Shown here piece after piece: positions 48,388 through 59,900 of a stretch of DNA of 64,000 nt. The notes below the pieces were generated by a model. It saw nothing but the letters and a program-made list of their open reading frames with translations, did not search any database and was not told the origin of the DNA. Positions within the stretch are counted from its first letter, which is position 1. Every line of letters starts with the position of its first letter. The position numbers and the translations under genes were made by a program. The stretch covers positions 806,001 to 870,000 of the forward strand of contig JANTQA010000032.1 of NCBI GenBank assembly GCA_027625915.1, given 5' to 3'. The stretch is from Anaeramoeba flamelloides. Taxonomy: Eukaryota > Metamonada > Anaeramoebidae.

Positions 48388-49410
48388 TTACACTTTTAAA
48401 ATAAGTATATATCCCGAGGTTATTTGTTCATATAGACTCTCCTCAGAAATTACTAAAAGTGAGTTATCGAAAAAATAAAAATAGTTTTGTAACTTTATAA
48501 TATTCTTTTTCTGTATTAAAATATTAAAAAAAAAAAAATCAGATCTTTTTACTGAATCTTTAATTGAATAATCAACTATTTGAAATAAATGATAACTCAT
48601 TTCTTTAAAGTTGTTAAAATAAGTTGCCAATAGGATTTAATGATACCTTTGTGGGAAATAATTGTTCTATTAGCTTGGGAAAAAAAAATAAAGAAGAGTT
48701 GTTACACACTAATGTAAAAATTGTATCGATTTTGTGATTTATTTCAAATTTAATCCTTCATTTTGAGAATCTCTTTTTTTTCACAGTATAACCTTAAGAA
48801 ACCAATACATATATTTAGATCTTGTTTATTGCCTGGGTTCTTTGATATATAAATCCTTGTATCCAAAAGAAACATCTTTAAATTTTGAACACAAATTAAT
48901 CCATTGTTAAAGGATTTTTTTGAATGACAGAACATAAAGAAATCATCAAATTCCAATGCTATTTAAAAAAACGAAATAAAAACCATTTTGTGGTTTAAAG
49001 TGGGGTTTTCAAATTCATTTAAATCTGTTCTCTTAGCAAATGAAAAATTTATAAATGTATTTTTAACTGAAAAGAATGGAGCTGGTCATTTCTTTCAAAT
49101 TAAACAACAAATTTTTCTCATTTACTAAAAAAAAATAATTAAGCGAAAAATTAATAATTCCTATAAAAAACCTGTTTCTTACAACAGCTTTAAAACAGAA
49201 CGGTTGTGAATCAACTTGAATTTCAAGAATTCCAATTTGGCTCAGATTTGTTTTTACAAATACAGTTCTTTTTGGATAAAAAGATCATTTTAATTTTTAG
49301 TTTTCTATTTTGAAACGTAAATCAATCCAAGTCTAATTTTAGACATGTTTGGCGAAAGTAGCTTGGAAATTTTAGATAGTTGTTCTTTTAGATGTTGTAG
49401 ATTTTTTTGT
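48388..49410 (-). CDS. Spliced gene of unknown function (candidate)
   Basis: Minus-strand exons with consistent junctions: about 49410-49315 (QHLKEQLSKISKLLSPNMSK), about 49268-49172 (RTVFVKTNLSQIGILEIQVD, donor AGAAACAG/GTTTTT), 49124-49068 (NEKNLLFNLKEMTSSILF, donor TTCA/GTTAAA), 48958-48793 (LEFDDFFMFCHSKKSFNNGL ... DLNICIGFLR, donor TTAAG/GTTATA) and a last exon ending at 48388 (SYHLFQIVDYSIKDSVKRSD). The third-to-fourth exon phase fits exactly. The first-to-second and last acceptors are unclear, so the gene may be decayed or my model incomplete. Composition looks protein-like (balanced D, E, S, N, C, H), unlike random AT-rich frames. I recognise no family. The 5' end is not defined. Confidence 0.4.
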
Positions 49411-50095
49411 CTAAAAAAAATGAAAAGAAAAAGTAAAATTCTGAAATGATCAATAGAAATAAGAAGTGTCTACAAATATGAATAATTACCAACAGAATTT
49501 TTTCTGAAGATCACAACTACAAACAGACTTGATTTATGTATCTTACATTAACTTTTTAAAAAAAAGAATATTTTTTAGTGTAAGTAGACAAACTCGAAAT
49601 TTAGAAGAACAAATATCCCTTTAAATGATTTCTAGGTTTAACAATGGGTTTGTTTTTTTTGTTTGCTTTGATTATTTCAAACTTAAAAAGTTTAAGAATA
49701 ACTTTCTAAACGAACCCAACATTCAAACAAAACAAGAACACAAACCAACCAAAGCATAAGTGTAAAAGTAACTCTCAAAAAAAGATAAAATAAACAAAAC
49801 TTCTTCTTCCCAAAAAGTGGAATAAAAAAAGAAATAATTTCGTGTCTTTTGATAAAGTGAAATTTTCAGAAAAAAATCGTTAATTATTTGAATGTAGAAT
49901 CTCACCAAGATGAAAAGGTGTGAGAATTATATAATTTCCAATTCATTTTTTTTAAACTTTTATTTCCAATAAAATTTCCTTTGTAAATTTTTCTTTTTTC
50001 CTCTACAAGACAAAAAAAAAAAGAAAACACAAAAACAAAAACAAAAAACAAAAAACAAAAAACAAAAGCACCTGAATTTTAATCCAAACACAAAA
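49411..50095. other. Intergenic, upstream of homeobox gene
   Basis: No gene. The 70 bases before the homeobox ATG are an A/C-rich ACAAAAACAAAA tract, probably its 5' leader. Confidence 0.5.
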
Positions 50096-51658
50096 ATGAG
50101 TTCCAAATTTTCTGAACAAATGGATCTAGAATTTGAAGATGACAGATTAAGAGAGTTATCGTTCACCCCCTTTTTACCTCCAAATGAGGTCTTTTTAAAA
50201 AATTCAAATGAGGGCTCTGACAAAAACGAAAAATGCTTCAGGCCGATTGACTCTTTGACCCAAACCCAGATTAAAATGTTCGTGTTGAACCAAATGAAAA
50301 ACCAAGAGCTTTCAAATTATGAAAATGACGAAATGAAAAATTGTGGCTTCACTCATGAGAAAGGATCTTTTTGGAGCAACAACGAAGATGAAAACCAGAA
50401 TTTTAACAATTCTGAGAATTACAATTATCAGAATAATAATAGCTTCAACAGTGACTACAACACCAACAGCAATAATAACAGCAGTAAGAACAATAACCAT
50501 CACAACAACAACCGAAGCCTCAACAACAATAATTGTACTAGTAATAGCAATGGTAATAGTAATCAAAAATTTCTCCAAATAAACCAATCAGCATTTTATG
50601 ATCCAGAGTTTATTAATTTTCTTGATCAGGAAATCAAAGAAAACGTGTACTCGTCAGAATGTGTGAATTCGTTCCCATTAAAAATGCCAGAATTTGAAGA
50701 TCAATTAGTGTTTGGAGAACAACGAAACTATGATTTTTGCTTTGAAAATAAGGCCAACAAGCAAAACATTAACAAATATTCGGACATTGAAATCGACGAT
50801 CTTTTAACAGACAATTATAATAATTTATCTGAAGCTTCCATACAGACGGCGAACCGGTCACTAATAAAGCCAGTGATAAGGAACAAAAGCGAAAACATGA
50901 GTAAGAACAAGAATATGAACAATAATATGAACAATAATATGAATCTGAATATAAATATGAACAAGACCAAGAGCAAGAGCAAGACCAAGGCCAAAAATAA
51001 GAATAAGAATAAGAATAATAAAAAGAAAAAGAAAAGCAAAAGCAAAAGCAAAAACAATTATGATAATGAATATACAAATACTTTTGCCAACCCACCGTCC
51101 CCAAAAATCCCAACCAACAAACCAAGAATAACTAATAAAAAAAATTGCAAAAATATTAAAAAAAAAAGTGGTTCTTTTTCAAAAAGAACTTTTAAACAAA
51201 AAAGCCTTTCAAAAAAAGACAAAAAAAATATACTGTTAATGGAAAAATACCCAAAGAAATTAAATTCCAATAAAAATGAAAGATACAATAATTATAAAAA
51301 AAATAGAAAAAAATATTTTAAAGATAAAAAAGGGATTTATATTGAAGATGGATGGGGACAAAAAACATACCAAATTTTGCCTGGTGATAGATACGGACTA
51401 AGGATCTTGAAAAAAAAGCGAAGAACACGCAAAAAGCGCCAAAATATCACCGAAAATGCGCGCAAACTTTTAGAGAAATGGTTTCAGAGGCATTCGAACG
51501 ACCAAAATGGTCCATATCCGGACAGAATCACGCGGATTAGACTTGGGATACGAACAGATACACCGGAATTACAAGTTCAAAGATGGTTTGGCCAGAGAAG
51601 GAGAATTGAAAAATCACGTTGGGAAAATGGTAAAATTGAAAAGCCATCCTGGATGTGA
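50096..51658 (+). CDS. TALE-class homeobox transcription factor
   Basis: A single exon of 520 residues. The first 440 residues are low-complexity: acidic start, Asn-rich runs (about 120-160), then Asn/Lys and Ser/Lys repeats (about 265-330) likely to act in nuclear import. The homeodomain occupies about 441-508: a basic arm (KKRRTRKKRQ), helix 1 (ENARKLLEKWFQRH), the TALE three-residue insertion PYP at 473-475, helix 2, and recognition helix 3 (QVQRWFGQRRRIEK). Spacing from PYP to WF equals that of TALE proteins. The otherwise nearly invariant Asn51 of helix 3 is Gln here (W497-F498-G499-Q500), and position 50 is Gly instead of the TALE Ile. It probably binds DNA, but with altered specificity. 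Confidence 0.9.
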   Translation: MSSKFSEQMDLEFEDDRLRELSFTPFLPPNEVFLKNSNEGSDKNEKCFRPIDSLTQTQIKMFVLNQMKNQELSNYENDEMKNCGFTHEKGSFWSNNEDENQNFNNSENYNYQNNNSFNSDYNTNSNNNSSKNNNHHNNNRSLNNNNCTSNSNGNSNQKFLQINQSAFYDPEFINFLDQEIKENVYSSECVNSFPLKMPEFEDQLVFGEQRNYDFCFENKANKQNINKYSDIEIDDLLTDNYNNLSEASIQTANRSLIKPVIRNKSENMSKNKNMNNNMNNNMNLNINMNKTKSKSKTKAKNKNKNKNNKKKKKSKSKSKNNYDNEYTNTFANPPSPKIPTNKPRITNKKNCKNIKKKSGSFSKRTFKQKSLSKKDKKNILLMEKYPKKLNSNKNERYNNYKKNRKKYFKDKKGIYIEDGWGQKTYQILPGDRYGLRILKKKRRTRKKRQNITENARKLLEKWFQRHSNDQNGPYPDRITRIRLGIRTDTPELQVQRWFGQRRRIEKSRWENGKIEKPSWM

Positions 51659-52334
51659 AGATTTCTCGAATGTTACTTTTCAAAAGGCCGTTTGATATAT
51701 TATGGATTAAAAATAAAAAAAAAAATACATATTATAAAATAAAAAAAAACAAAAGAAAAATTAAAATGAAATTTATTTGGAATATTTTTCTTTCTTTATT
51801 TTTTTCTTTTGTAATCTCAGCAAGTATTTGTCATTTTAAAAAAAATGTAACAGACAAAGTTTTAACAAATATCTAATAATTGATTACAAATTACAATAGA
51901 GCCATTTTTAGGGGCATATTAAAAAAATGTTTTGTTAAACAATTTTTATAACGACTTTACGAAACAACCAACCCATGAGAAAAATTAAAAAAAAAAAAAT
52001 GAATTAAGATAGAGCAGAAACTAAGAAAAGAAATTTAATCTTTGGGCGGTGGTCATAGCCTTAGTATTGTATAAGATTAAACACGGTTGCTTAAGAAGGT
52101 AAATCATTTTAATGTATTATAGGTTTTAATCCATCAGAAATAAATCTAATATTTATAATCCGGATAAATAAATTATTGTTTATTTTACCAAAGTGTGAAC
52201 AATTAACAATTGTATTTTTTGTTTTTATTTTATTTTGTTTTTTTACTTGGTGGACTATTCCTATAACAACAGAATTCAAAATTCGAGTATTTTGTTATTT
52301 ATTGAATACAATATAACTGTTCAAAAGTTAAAAT

Positions 52335-52520
52335 AACCAAAAAAAATGGAAAAAAAAAATTGATCTCACTGATTAATATTTTTGAATTTCTGGGGTTTCT
52401 TACTCGATCAGAATTTTTTTGATACTTAGAATCTAAATTTAGAAGTAGAAAATATCACGAATAAAATATTTTAATATTTGTCTCAATTAGGAGTGAAAAA
52501 CTGATACCTTAAAAACAATT
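52335..52520 (+). repeat. Dispersed repeat, copy 3
   Basis: Direct copy of 3895-4077: AAAAATTGATCTCACT, GATCAGAATTTTTTTGATACTT, GTAGAAAATATCACG, ending ACTGATACCTTAA. The final CCTTAA corresponds to the TCCCTTAA terminus of the 2260-4077 element. Confidence 0.65.
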
Positions 52521-53027
52521 TATTAAAAAACAATTAATTGTTTAGTCTCTTAAGGGATTAGTTTCACAATAGATTACTCTATATAATCAAAGTATATTGT
52601 AATTGGGTGCAAATGATATTAGTACACCATGGCTCGAATAGCTCTAAAAAATCTATTATAAACCTTCTTGCACAATAAATTATTACATTTTTTACTAATG
52701 ATCACAATTAAAAAAGTTTCATTTTGAAATTTTTTTTTTTAATTCCTTTTCAAAATCTAAAAATAGAAACCCAAAAAAAAATAGTATTCCGATATTTAAT
52801 AATTCATCTTTAGAACTTCCAAAAATACATATTTTTATAATTTTTGAATTTCAAAGATTAACTGAATAATCATCATCATAAAAGCACAAAGACTGATTAG
52901 TTTTGTTTGGCTTTGATAAAGATACTTGTTGCATCAATATATTTCCATGATTTGAGAAATAATTTGTTAAAAAAATTTATTCCGTTAATTATTTAATTTT
53001 TAAAAAAAAAAAGAATTTTTTAGTAAC

Positions 53028-53126
53028 TAATCTACATTTCGCCACAAATTTAAGAAAGATATTTCGTGACTTTGTAGTCGAAATATTGATAATTCAACCT
53101 TTAAATTTATGGCGAAATGCAGATTT
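53028..53126. repeat. Hairpin with nested second stem
   Basis: AATCTACATTTCGCCACAAA pairs with TTTATGGCGAAATGCAGATT. Inside, ATATTTCG pairs with CGAAATAT around a GTGACTTTGTAGT loop. About 95 nt in all. Palindromic MITE or structured RNA. Confidence 0.65.
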
Positions 53127-53558
53127 TATTCTGAAATTGCCGAGTTTTTTAACTAAAACACTGATCATTTTTAATTGATGAGATCAACAAATATTTCTAC
53201 TTCTCGACTGATTTTTTAGAGACATTTGAACCATGTAACACCAATGTTGTTAGGTCCAATAACAGCATACTTTGATCCTAGGCTTCTCCTTGGTAGAAGT
53301 TAATCGCTTAAATAAAAAAAATTATGTAATTCGATTGACTCAAAAAGATTAAAAAAAAAAGTAAACCTAAAAAAGTTCATGAATTTTTATTTAAATAGAA
53401 AATTAAAAGTACTCTCTCTTTAATAATTAAAAAAAAAATTAAACAATATTTTAAACTATTAAAAATTTAAAGAAAAAATAAAGAAATAAATATTTTAACT
53501 AATAAATATATTTGGGGTGTATTTAAAAAAAAAAAAACGCCAAGGGATCGGTGATCAC

Positions 53559-56500
53559 TTAGAGGTCAAGTTTTTCAATTTTAACTTCCCTACAGACAAT
53601 TAAATCAACACCTTCTTCCCCTAAGATATTTTTAGCGACGACTTCACCACAATCTGTATCTTTTTGAATGAAAATTTTGTGGATTTCTTCGGAACCTTCG
53701 ATTAATTTGTCTTTTGGTAAAGGATTTGAAAGTTTGACTGGGACAACGTTAACGTTTTTGAAAGTGGAGTCTAGTCTTGGGGCGATTGTTGTTGAGAAAA
53801 CTCTTCTTGGGTCGACGAATTCTTGGATACCATATTCGACACCCTTTGGGCATCTGTTTCCTGTGACCTTGACAACTTTTTTACCGTGGTGGAATACATC
53901 TAATCTACATCCTTCGGGACAACAGACACAGGTGATGTGTGATAATTGAGCGTCTTCGGTGTGTGGTTCCTTGATCATTTTAGCTTTTTCTTTCTTTTCT
54001 GGGAGTTCTTCAAGAGAGACTTCTAATTCCAATTTTCCGCCATTTTCGTCGGCTAATTTTTTCAATTTCTTGATTTGCTTTCCCTTAATTTCAAAGATGA
54101 TCATTTCTGCAGGCAAGATTGTTTTGATTGTTCTCGACAAAACCTTTTTACCGGAGATCTTATCGGTGACAGTAAATTTGGCAGCGCTCATGATTTTTTT
54201 GGAACGGAGGGAAAGGGTTAGTGGGAGATCCTTTCTGTTAAAGGCTTCCAAGTCCTTGGAGAATCTTTCTGGGACGACATATCCGACATTTTGTCCTGTG
54301 CTGATTGTAATTTCTGATGGTTTGAAATTGAATTTGTCTTTCAAGTAAAGGACAGCAGATTTACCTGCCTTTAGGCCCTCTTCGGTGACATTATCGACAA
54401 TATCATGTACGTGTAATACATTACCACATGAGAAGATACCTGGGATGTTGGTCATCATTTCGGAGGATACCTTGGCACCTTTAGTCTTTGGGTTCATTTC
54501 AACACCGATGGTTTCGGCGAGATCGTTTTCTGGGATCAATCCGACAGATAATAAGAGGGTGTCGCATTCCAAATCAAAGGCTTCTTCCATGATTGGCTTC
54601 CATGTCTTTGGATCGACTGGTGCAATTGTGACCTTTTCTAAACGCTTTTTACCGTGGATCCTGACAACGGTATGAGATAATTTCAATGGGATACCGTAAT
54701 CTTCGAGACATTGGACAACATTTCTGTGTAAACCGGAGCAATTTGGTAAGATTTCAAAGACACCGAGGACCTTGCATCCTTCAAGGGCTAATCTTCTTGC
54801 CATGATCAAACCGATGTCACCAGAACCAAGGATGACTGCGGTTTTACCGGGGATGACGCCCATTTCGTTGATCATTTTTTGTGCCAAACCGGCAGTGTAG
54901 ACACCAGCTGGTCTGTCACCTGGAATGGAAATAGCGGCTCTTGTTCTTTCCCTACATCCCATACCTAAGATGACTGTTTTGGCTCGTACATTGGCAATGG
55001 TACCGCCGAGTTCTGATCCAACGAGTACTCTTAATTTTTTGATTCCGGTTTCTTCGTTATTTTCCATTTCATAGACATATGAACTAGTGTAAACTTCGGC
55101 ACCGGCTTGTCTGGCTTCAACGCCTACTCTGTGTGCGTATTCTGGTCCAGTTAATTCTTCACCAAAGTATTTTAATCCAAATCCGGAATGGATACATTGT
55201 GTCAAAATACCACCTGTGACTGGCTCACGATCAAAGACGACAACATTTTCAGCGCCTTGTCTTTTAGCTGATGTAGCTGCAGCGCATCCTGCGCCACCGC
55301 CACCAATAATGGCAACGTCGTAGATCTTGGATTCCAATTTTCTCTTCAATTTTTTACCGTCTGGTAACTCTCTCTTTCTGAACTTGTGTTTGAGGATGGC
55401 CTCTTGTGTCTTTAAGTTTCTTCTTGGATCGTCCCATTCAGGCACCAAGATGTTGGATCCTTCTCCAAACTTGGAGATTGTTTCTAAGGGGACGTTCATT
55501 CTATAGGACAATAGTTCCATGATTCTCGAACTACAGAATCCACCTTGGCATTTTCCCATACCGGCTCTTGTTCTGAATTTGATACCATCCATGGTGTCAG
55601 CACCGTGATCAATGGCTGATTGGATGTCACCAACAGTGACAAATTCACATCTACAGACGACATCACCATAGTTGGCGTCCTTTTCAACGGCGATTTCTTG
55701 TTCAATTGGAGACATTCTGGCAAATAGTCTCAATGGGTTGTCTAATTTGCTAACCCATTGTTTCTTTTGCTTTCCGGATAATTCTGGCCAGATCTTGTCC
55801 AAAATGTTCAATACATAGTCACCAATGGCTGGTGCAGCAGTTAACCCTGGGGATTGGATACCAGCAACGTTGATAAATTGTTTATTCTTTTCGGAGACAT
55901 CAATGATGAAATCGGCTGTGTGTGAAGCTGCTCTTAACCCGGCAAAGGAGGCAATTACACCCCTTTGTGTGATTAATGGAGACAAATTATTTTCGGCAAA
56001 TTCAAAGATCTTTTCAATACCATCACTTGAGGTTGTCAAGTCGTCACGATCGTCGACGTTTAAGGCGGTTGGCCCACACATGACAGTCTTGTCAACAGTT
56101 GGGATGATCAATGTTCCTTTGGAGACCTTGTCACCAACTGGGAAAATAACGTGGTGGAACAAGTCGTTGAAGGATTTGTCTAAAAGGTATTCTTCTCCCT
56201 TTCTTGGGTGGATTGTAAATGATTCGTCACCGATCATACGTGCAATTTTATCTGTGTATAAACCGGCTGCATTGATTACATACTTAGTTTCAATGTCGCC
56301 CTTGTTGGTGTGGATCACAAACCCGCCGCCAGATTTTTGATCAATCCCTGAGACTTCGGTTTGTAATTGGAAATCACATCCGTTAATTTCAGCAATTTCT
56401 CGAAGTGCAAATGCAAATTCATATGGATTGATGACACCTCCAGTTGGCCCGTAAACAGCTAACAAAATGTCATGGCTTAAGTTTGGTTCTTCCTTTCTTA

Positions 56501-56903
56501 ATTTGTCTTGTCCCCAGATCTCAATTGGGATTCCCTTTTCGTTGGCGATTCTTGCAATGTCCATGATCTTGTTGATTTGTCTTTGATCTCTTGCAACAAC
56601 AAGTTCTCCAATTTGCTTATATCCAAAATGTAATTCCTTGGCTAATTTTCTAATAGCTCGGTTACCGTGGTGTACCAATTTTCCTTTTAATAAGGATAAT
56701 TCAGTATGGAAACCTGCGTGAACAATTCCAGAGTTGGCCTTGGTTGTTCCCATTCCGACGTCAGTATATTTATCAATGACTAAGGATTTGATGTCGTATT
56801 TCGAAAGCAGTCTTCCAATCGAACACCCAACACATCCTCCTCCAATTGTAACAACATCATATTGTTGTGTTGTTGTTGAAAATGATCGTGCAATTGTTTG
56901 CAT
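53559..56903 (-). CDS. Fused GlpA glycerol-3-phosphate dehydrogenase, FAD/NAD oxidoreductase and DUF1667
   Basis: One intronless frame of 1114 residues joins three proteins that are neighbours in many anaerobic bacteria. Residues 15-490: GlpA-type FAD enzyme oxidising glycerol-3-phosphate (VVTIGGGCVGCSIGR, ANSGIVHAGFHTE) with a BFD-like [2Fe-2S] domain (C417-x-C419, C452-x4-C457 in GKCQGGFC). Residues 525-850: pyridine-nucleotide oxidoreductase with two Rossmann motifs (VAIIGGGGAGCAAA, AVILGSGDIGLIMARR). Residues 985-1110: DUF1667 with C992-x-C994-C995-x3-C999 and C1018. The first 14 residues (MQTIARSFSTTTQQ) look like a mitochondrial or hydrogenosomal presequence. The enzyme probably passes electrons from glycerol-3-phosphate to NAD or an acceptor in a mitochondrion-related organelle. 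GC content is clearly above its surroundings, consistent with transfer from bacteria or strong expression. Confidence 0.93.
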   Translation of the reverse strand: MQTIARSFSTTTQQYDVVTIGGGCVGCSIGRLLSKYDIKSLVIDKYTDVGMGTTKANSGIVHAGFHTELSLLKGKLVHHGNRAIRKLAKELHFGYKQIGELVVARDQRQINKIMDIARIANEKGIPIEIWGQDKLRKEEPNLSHDILLAVYGPTGGVINPYEFAFALREIAEINGCDFQLQTEVSGIDQKSGGGFVIHTNKGDIETKYVINAAGLYTDKIARMIGDESFTIHPRKGEEYLLDKSFNDLFHHVIFPVGDKVSKGTLIIPTVDKTVMCGPTALNVDDRDDLTTSSDGIEKIFEFAENNLSPLITQRGVIASFAGLRAASHTADFIIDVSEKNKQFINVAGIQSPGLTAAPAIGDYVLNILDKIWPELSGKQKKQWVSKLDNPLRLFARMSPIEQEIAVEKDANYGDVVCRCEFVTVGDIQSAIDHGADTMDGIKFRTRAGMGKCQGGFCSSRIMELLSYRMNVPLETISKFGEGSNILVPEWDDPRRNLKTQEAILKHKFRKRELPDGKKLKRKLESKIYDVAIIGGGGAGCAAATSAKRQGAENVVVFDREPVTGGILTQCIHSGFGLKYFGEELTGPEYAHRVGVEARQAGAEVYTSSYVYEMENNEETGIKKLRVLVGSELGGTIANVRAKTVILGMGCRERTRAAISIPGDRPAGVYTAGLAQKMINEMGVIPGKTAVILGSGDIGLIMARRLALEGCKVLGVFEILPNCSGLHRNVVQCLEDYGIPLKLSHTVVRIHGKKRLEKVTIAPVDPKTWKPIMEEAFDLECDTLLLSVGLIPENDLAETIGVEMNPKTKGAKVSSEMMTNIPGIFSCGNVLHVHDIVDNVTEEGLKAGKSAVLYLKDKFNFKPSEITISTGQNVGYVVPERFSKDLEAFNRKDLPLTLSLRSKKIMSAAKFTVTDKISGKKVLSRTIKTILPAEMIIFEIKGKQIKKLKKLADENGGKLELEVSLEELPEKKEKAKMIKEPHTEDAQLSHITCVCCPEGCRLDVFHHGKKVVKVTGNRCPKGVEYGIQEFVDPRRVFSTTIAPRLDSTFKNVNVVPVKLSNPLPKDKLIEGSEEIHKIFIQKDTDCGEVVAKNILGEEGVDLIVCREVKIEKLDL

Positions 56904-59900
56904 TTAATTTAATAGCTATTTTTGTTCATTAAAAAATGTCAGAAAATAAAATTAAATGAAAAAAAAAAAATAAGTAAATAAATTTTTTTTTTGTTTTGAA
57001 AAAAAGGAAAAAAAACAACAAAAACAAGAAAAATTGATAAGCGAAAAAAAAAACTTTTTAAGTTTTGTTTTCTTCATTCATTTAGAATAAAAAAATATGG
57101 TGTATTTTTCATGAAATGATCTTTTGTTTCGTTCTTTTTTGAAAAATTTAATCAGAAAAGAAGTAAACTTTTTTTCGTGTCAAATATCAAAATAAAACAA
57201 AAAGAGATCAAAGATAAAATCCCATTCATAAAAAAATAAGATAAAAAGGGTTTGGTAAAGATATTAAAAAAAAAAAAGAAAAAAAAAAAAAATGTAGAAA
57301 AAAAATTTACTAAATGAAGAGATGATCTTTTAAAAAAAATAAAAATTTCAAAATGAATATTTTTCCTAAAATAGGACGAAGTAATTAAGGAAAAAACACG
57401 GCCTACTGTTTTTCAAGATCATACTTTGATGAGAAAAAATTAATCGTAATAATTTTTAAGGATGAAAGTTTATACAGAAATTACTGATAAAAAAATAATG
57501 TGTATGTGTCATGTGGTTGTTTTAGAAGATAAAATTGTGTAGGCTGCTATTTATCGTAAAATTGTTCATTTTAAAAAATTTCTTAAAACGTTGAATCAGA
57601 AAACATAAAATGACTACCGATCATTTTTTCAATCATTGTATATTTTGATATTGTAAATTTCTTTATGAGTGGATAGTGCTTTTTGAACTTTTTGAATTGG
57701 TTAAAGCAAAGAATTTCTTTTCCCAAATAAAGATTATTTTTTAATTCAACATAATTATTTCTCAACTTACGACATTTCGTGGTTGTGTATATTTCTTTGA
57801 GAACCATTTACATGATCGCAAGGTTCGAAAAAGTAAATTTTACTGTAGTCAAAATAAAGCGTGCAAAAAAATATAATGTGTGTTTGAAAATAAAAAGCGT
57901 GTTTTTTTGTTAAAGAAGACCTAAACATTAACCAATCAAAGAAACCAATAATAAACCCTAAAAAAATATGGTGTTGGTTTCTTAAAGTTCTATTATTGAA
58001 AAAGTAATTCTAAAAATGAAGGATCAAATTGCAAAATTTATCTCAAAAAATTGAGTAAATTTTTTTAAGAAAATTTTAATCATATAAAAAAACACGAAAA
58101 ATTCAAAAAAACTGAGAATATTAAGAAAAATTTCCAACTATTTGCGTGAATAATTTAAATTTTACAGAAAATAACCAGACTTTTACTTTCAAAATTGATT
58201 TGAACTTAGGTATACTATTTGTTAGTCAATTGGATGTTGCCTTGGTACAAGAATAAAAAAAAGCACGGATAATATTTTTAAACACGGATTATAGTCGTTG
58301 TGAACGCTTTATTTTGATCACTGTAAATATTTACTTGTTATGTAATTTTTATCTTGACAATTTACCAAAAAATAAGTTAGGTCTGAAATTCTATTTCTTT
58401 AAAGTTCCCCCCCTTTACCAAAGAATTCAATTGCAACAAGTTTCAAATTTTCAGTCATTTATAAAATAATTGTTTTCGAAGCATATTATTTCTGAGTTTT
58501 TGATCATAAAGAAAAATTCTTTGAATATTTATTGTTAAAATGGAACTGAAAATAACAGGAAACCATTCCACAATAGTTGCTAGGGTGGTAAGAAAAACTG
58601 AAAGTTCACGTGTTGTTCTATTTATCAAAAAATTTATTTTTTTCAAGAGAATCTCTATGATTTTTTTGAAAAATTTTTTTATTTTTGTAAAACAAATGCA
58701 AATGGATAAATACCCATTTTTCAATTAAAATAGATATTTTAACAATTTGTGAAGAAATCCAAATAATTACTTGAAAATTTCAAACTTTTAAAAAGCAAAA
58801 TTATTCAACAACACATCAAGAAAATTTAATAATATAATTTTTGAAAGTTAGTTTCTGAAATCTCAAATTTTTCACAAAATTTTGATACTTTTTCTGTATT
58901 TCCAAACACCACTTGGAATTTATCAATAAGTTTCTTAATTTAAAGGAGTTAAGATCAGATTTAATATAGAATAAACATTGGATTTAAGTAGAAAACAGTA
59001 CATGTGACTATAATACATTGGTAATATTTTTTCAAATACATTTGGTAACACTATTTTATAATCCCGGTTTAATTATTTGTGCCTTAGTAGTAATTGGATT
59101 GTTATTCAAATCGAAATACAATTTGTATTATTTCGGAAAATTAAAAAAATGAAAACAGAAGAAGTGGATATTTGCTTTTTTTTTTTTAAAGAATTTTTGA
59201 ATTGAGTAAAAATTGAATTTTTACAGTTTTTATAAAATTATAAATTTTTTCTTTTGAAAAACCATCGTTATTGCTAGAAGTTCGAAATTTGTCAAATAAT
59301 TTCTGATCGATGATGTTTAAATTCACAAAATTTTTATATTTCAAATAAAATTTTCTTAATGTATATCTAGATTGGAAATTGCTGAGGTTTAAATTGGATT
59401 TTATAAAATGAAAATCTTAATATTAGTATAAATTTGAAATGAATAAATCAGATTTTTAAAGATCACATCTATTTACTTATTTTCAGTAACTTGAAATTTC
59501 TTATTATTATTTTTGTTAATAAAAAAAATTAAGAAAAGATTTTTAATTTTCGATATATACCCTGAGAGAATAATGTATAAAAATCAATCAACAATTGCTA
59601 AATTCAGAATTTCAATCTATAAAAGAAAGTATAAACTCTAAAATAAATTAAAAATCCCCAGTTTTATACCGATATCAGAAAAAGTCACAGTTTCCAAAAA
59701 AAGATAATATCAAATTTAATCAGGGAATAGATAACTTCAGGCACTCTCGTATATTTCCAAATGAATTTTGTGAAAATTTAAGAACAAAAAATTTTAAATT
59801 GAAAGCATAACAATATATTTTAATAATTATAAAGTAAAATAATTATAATACGATAAATAAACAACCACGGTGTAAATTACACTGTGGTACCATGTAGATT

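Larger units (their letters stand above)
51659..53558. other. Intergenic region with repeat and hairpin
   Basis: A 36-codon frame at 51766-51876 (MKFIWNIFLSLFFSFVISAS...) has a membrane-like start but no other support and may lie in the homeobox 3' UTR. Copy 3 of the dispersed repeat is at 52335-52520 and a hairpin at 53028-53126. Otherwise nothing. Confidence 0.5.

Noticed and set aside
50312-51125. Long antisense frames within the homeobox gene
   Set aside because: They are mirror images of Asn/Lys codon repeats on the coding strand.
53668-56340. Several plus-strand frames across the glycerol dehydrogenase fusion
   Set aside because: Shadows of the real minus-strand gene; no motifs.
58540-58728. 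Small plus-strand frame starting MELKITGNHSTIVARVVRKT
   Set aside because: The first 25 residues look protein-like but the rest is Phe/Lys/Ile noise; no splice partner found.
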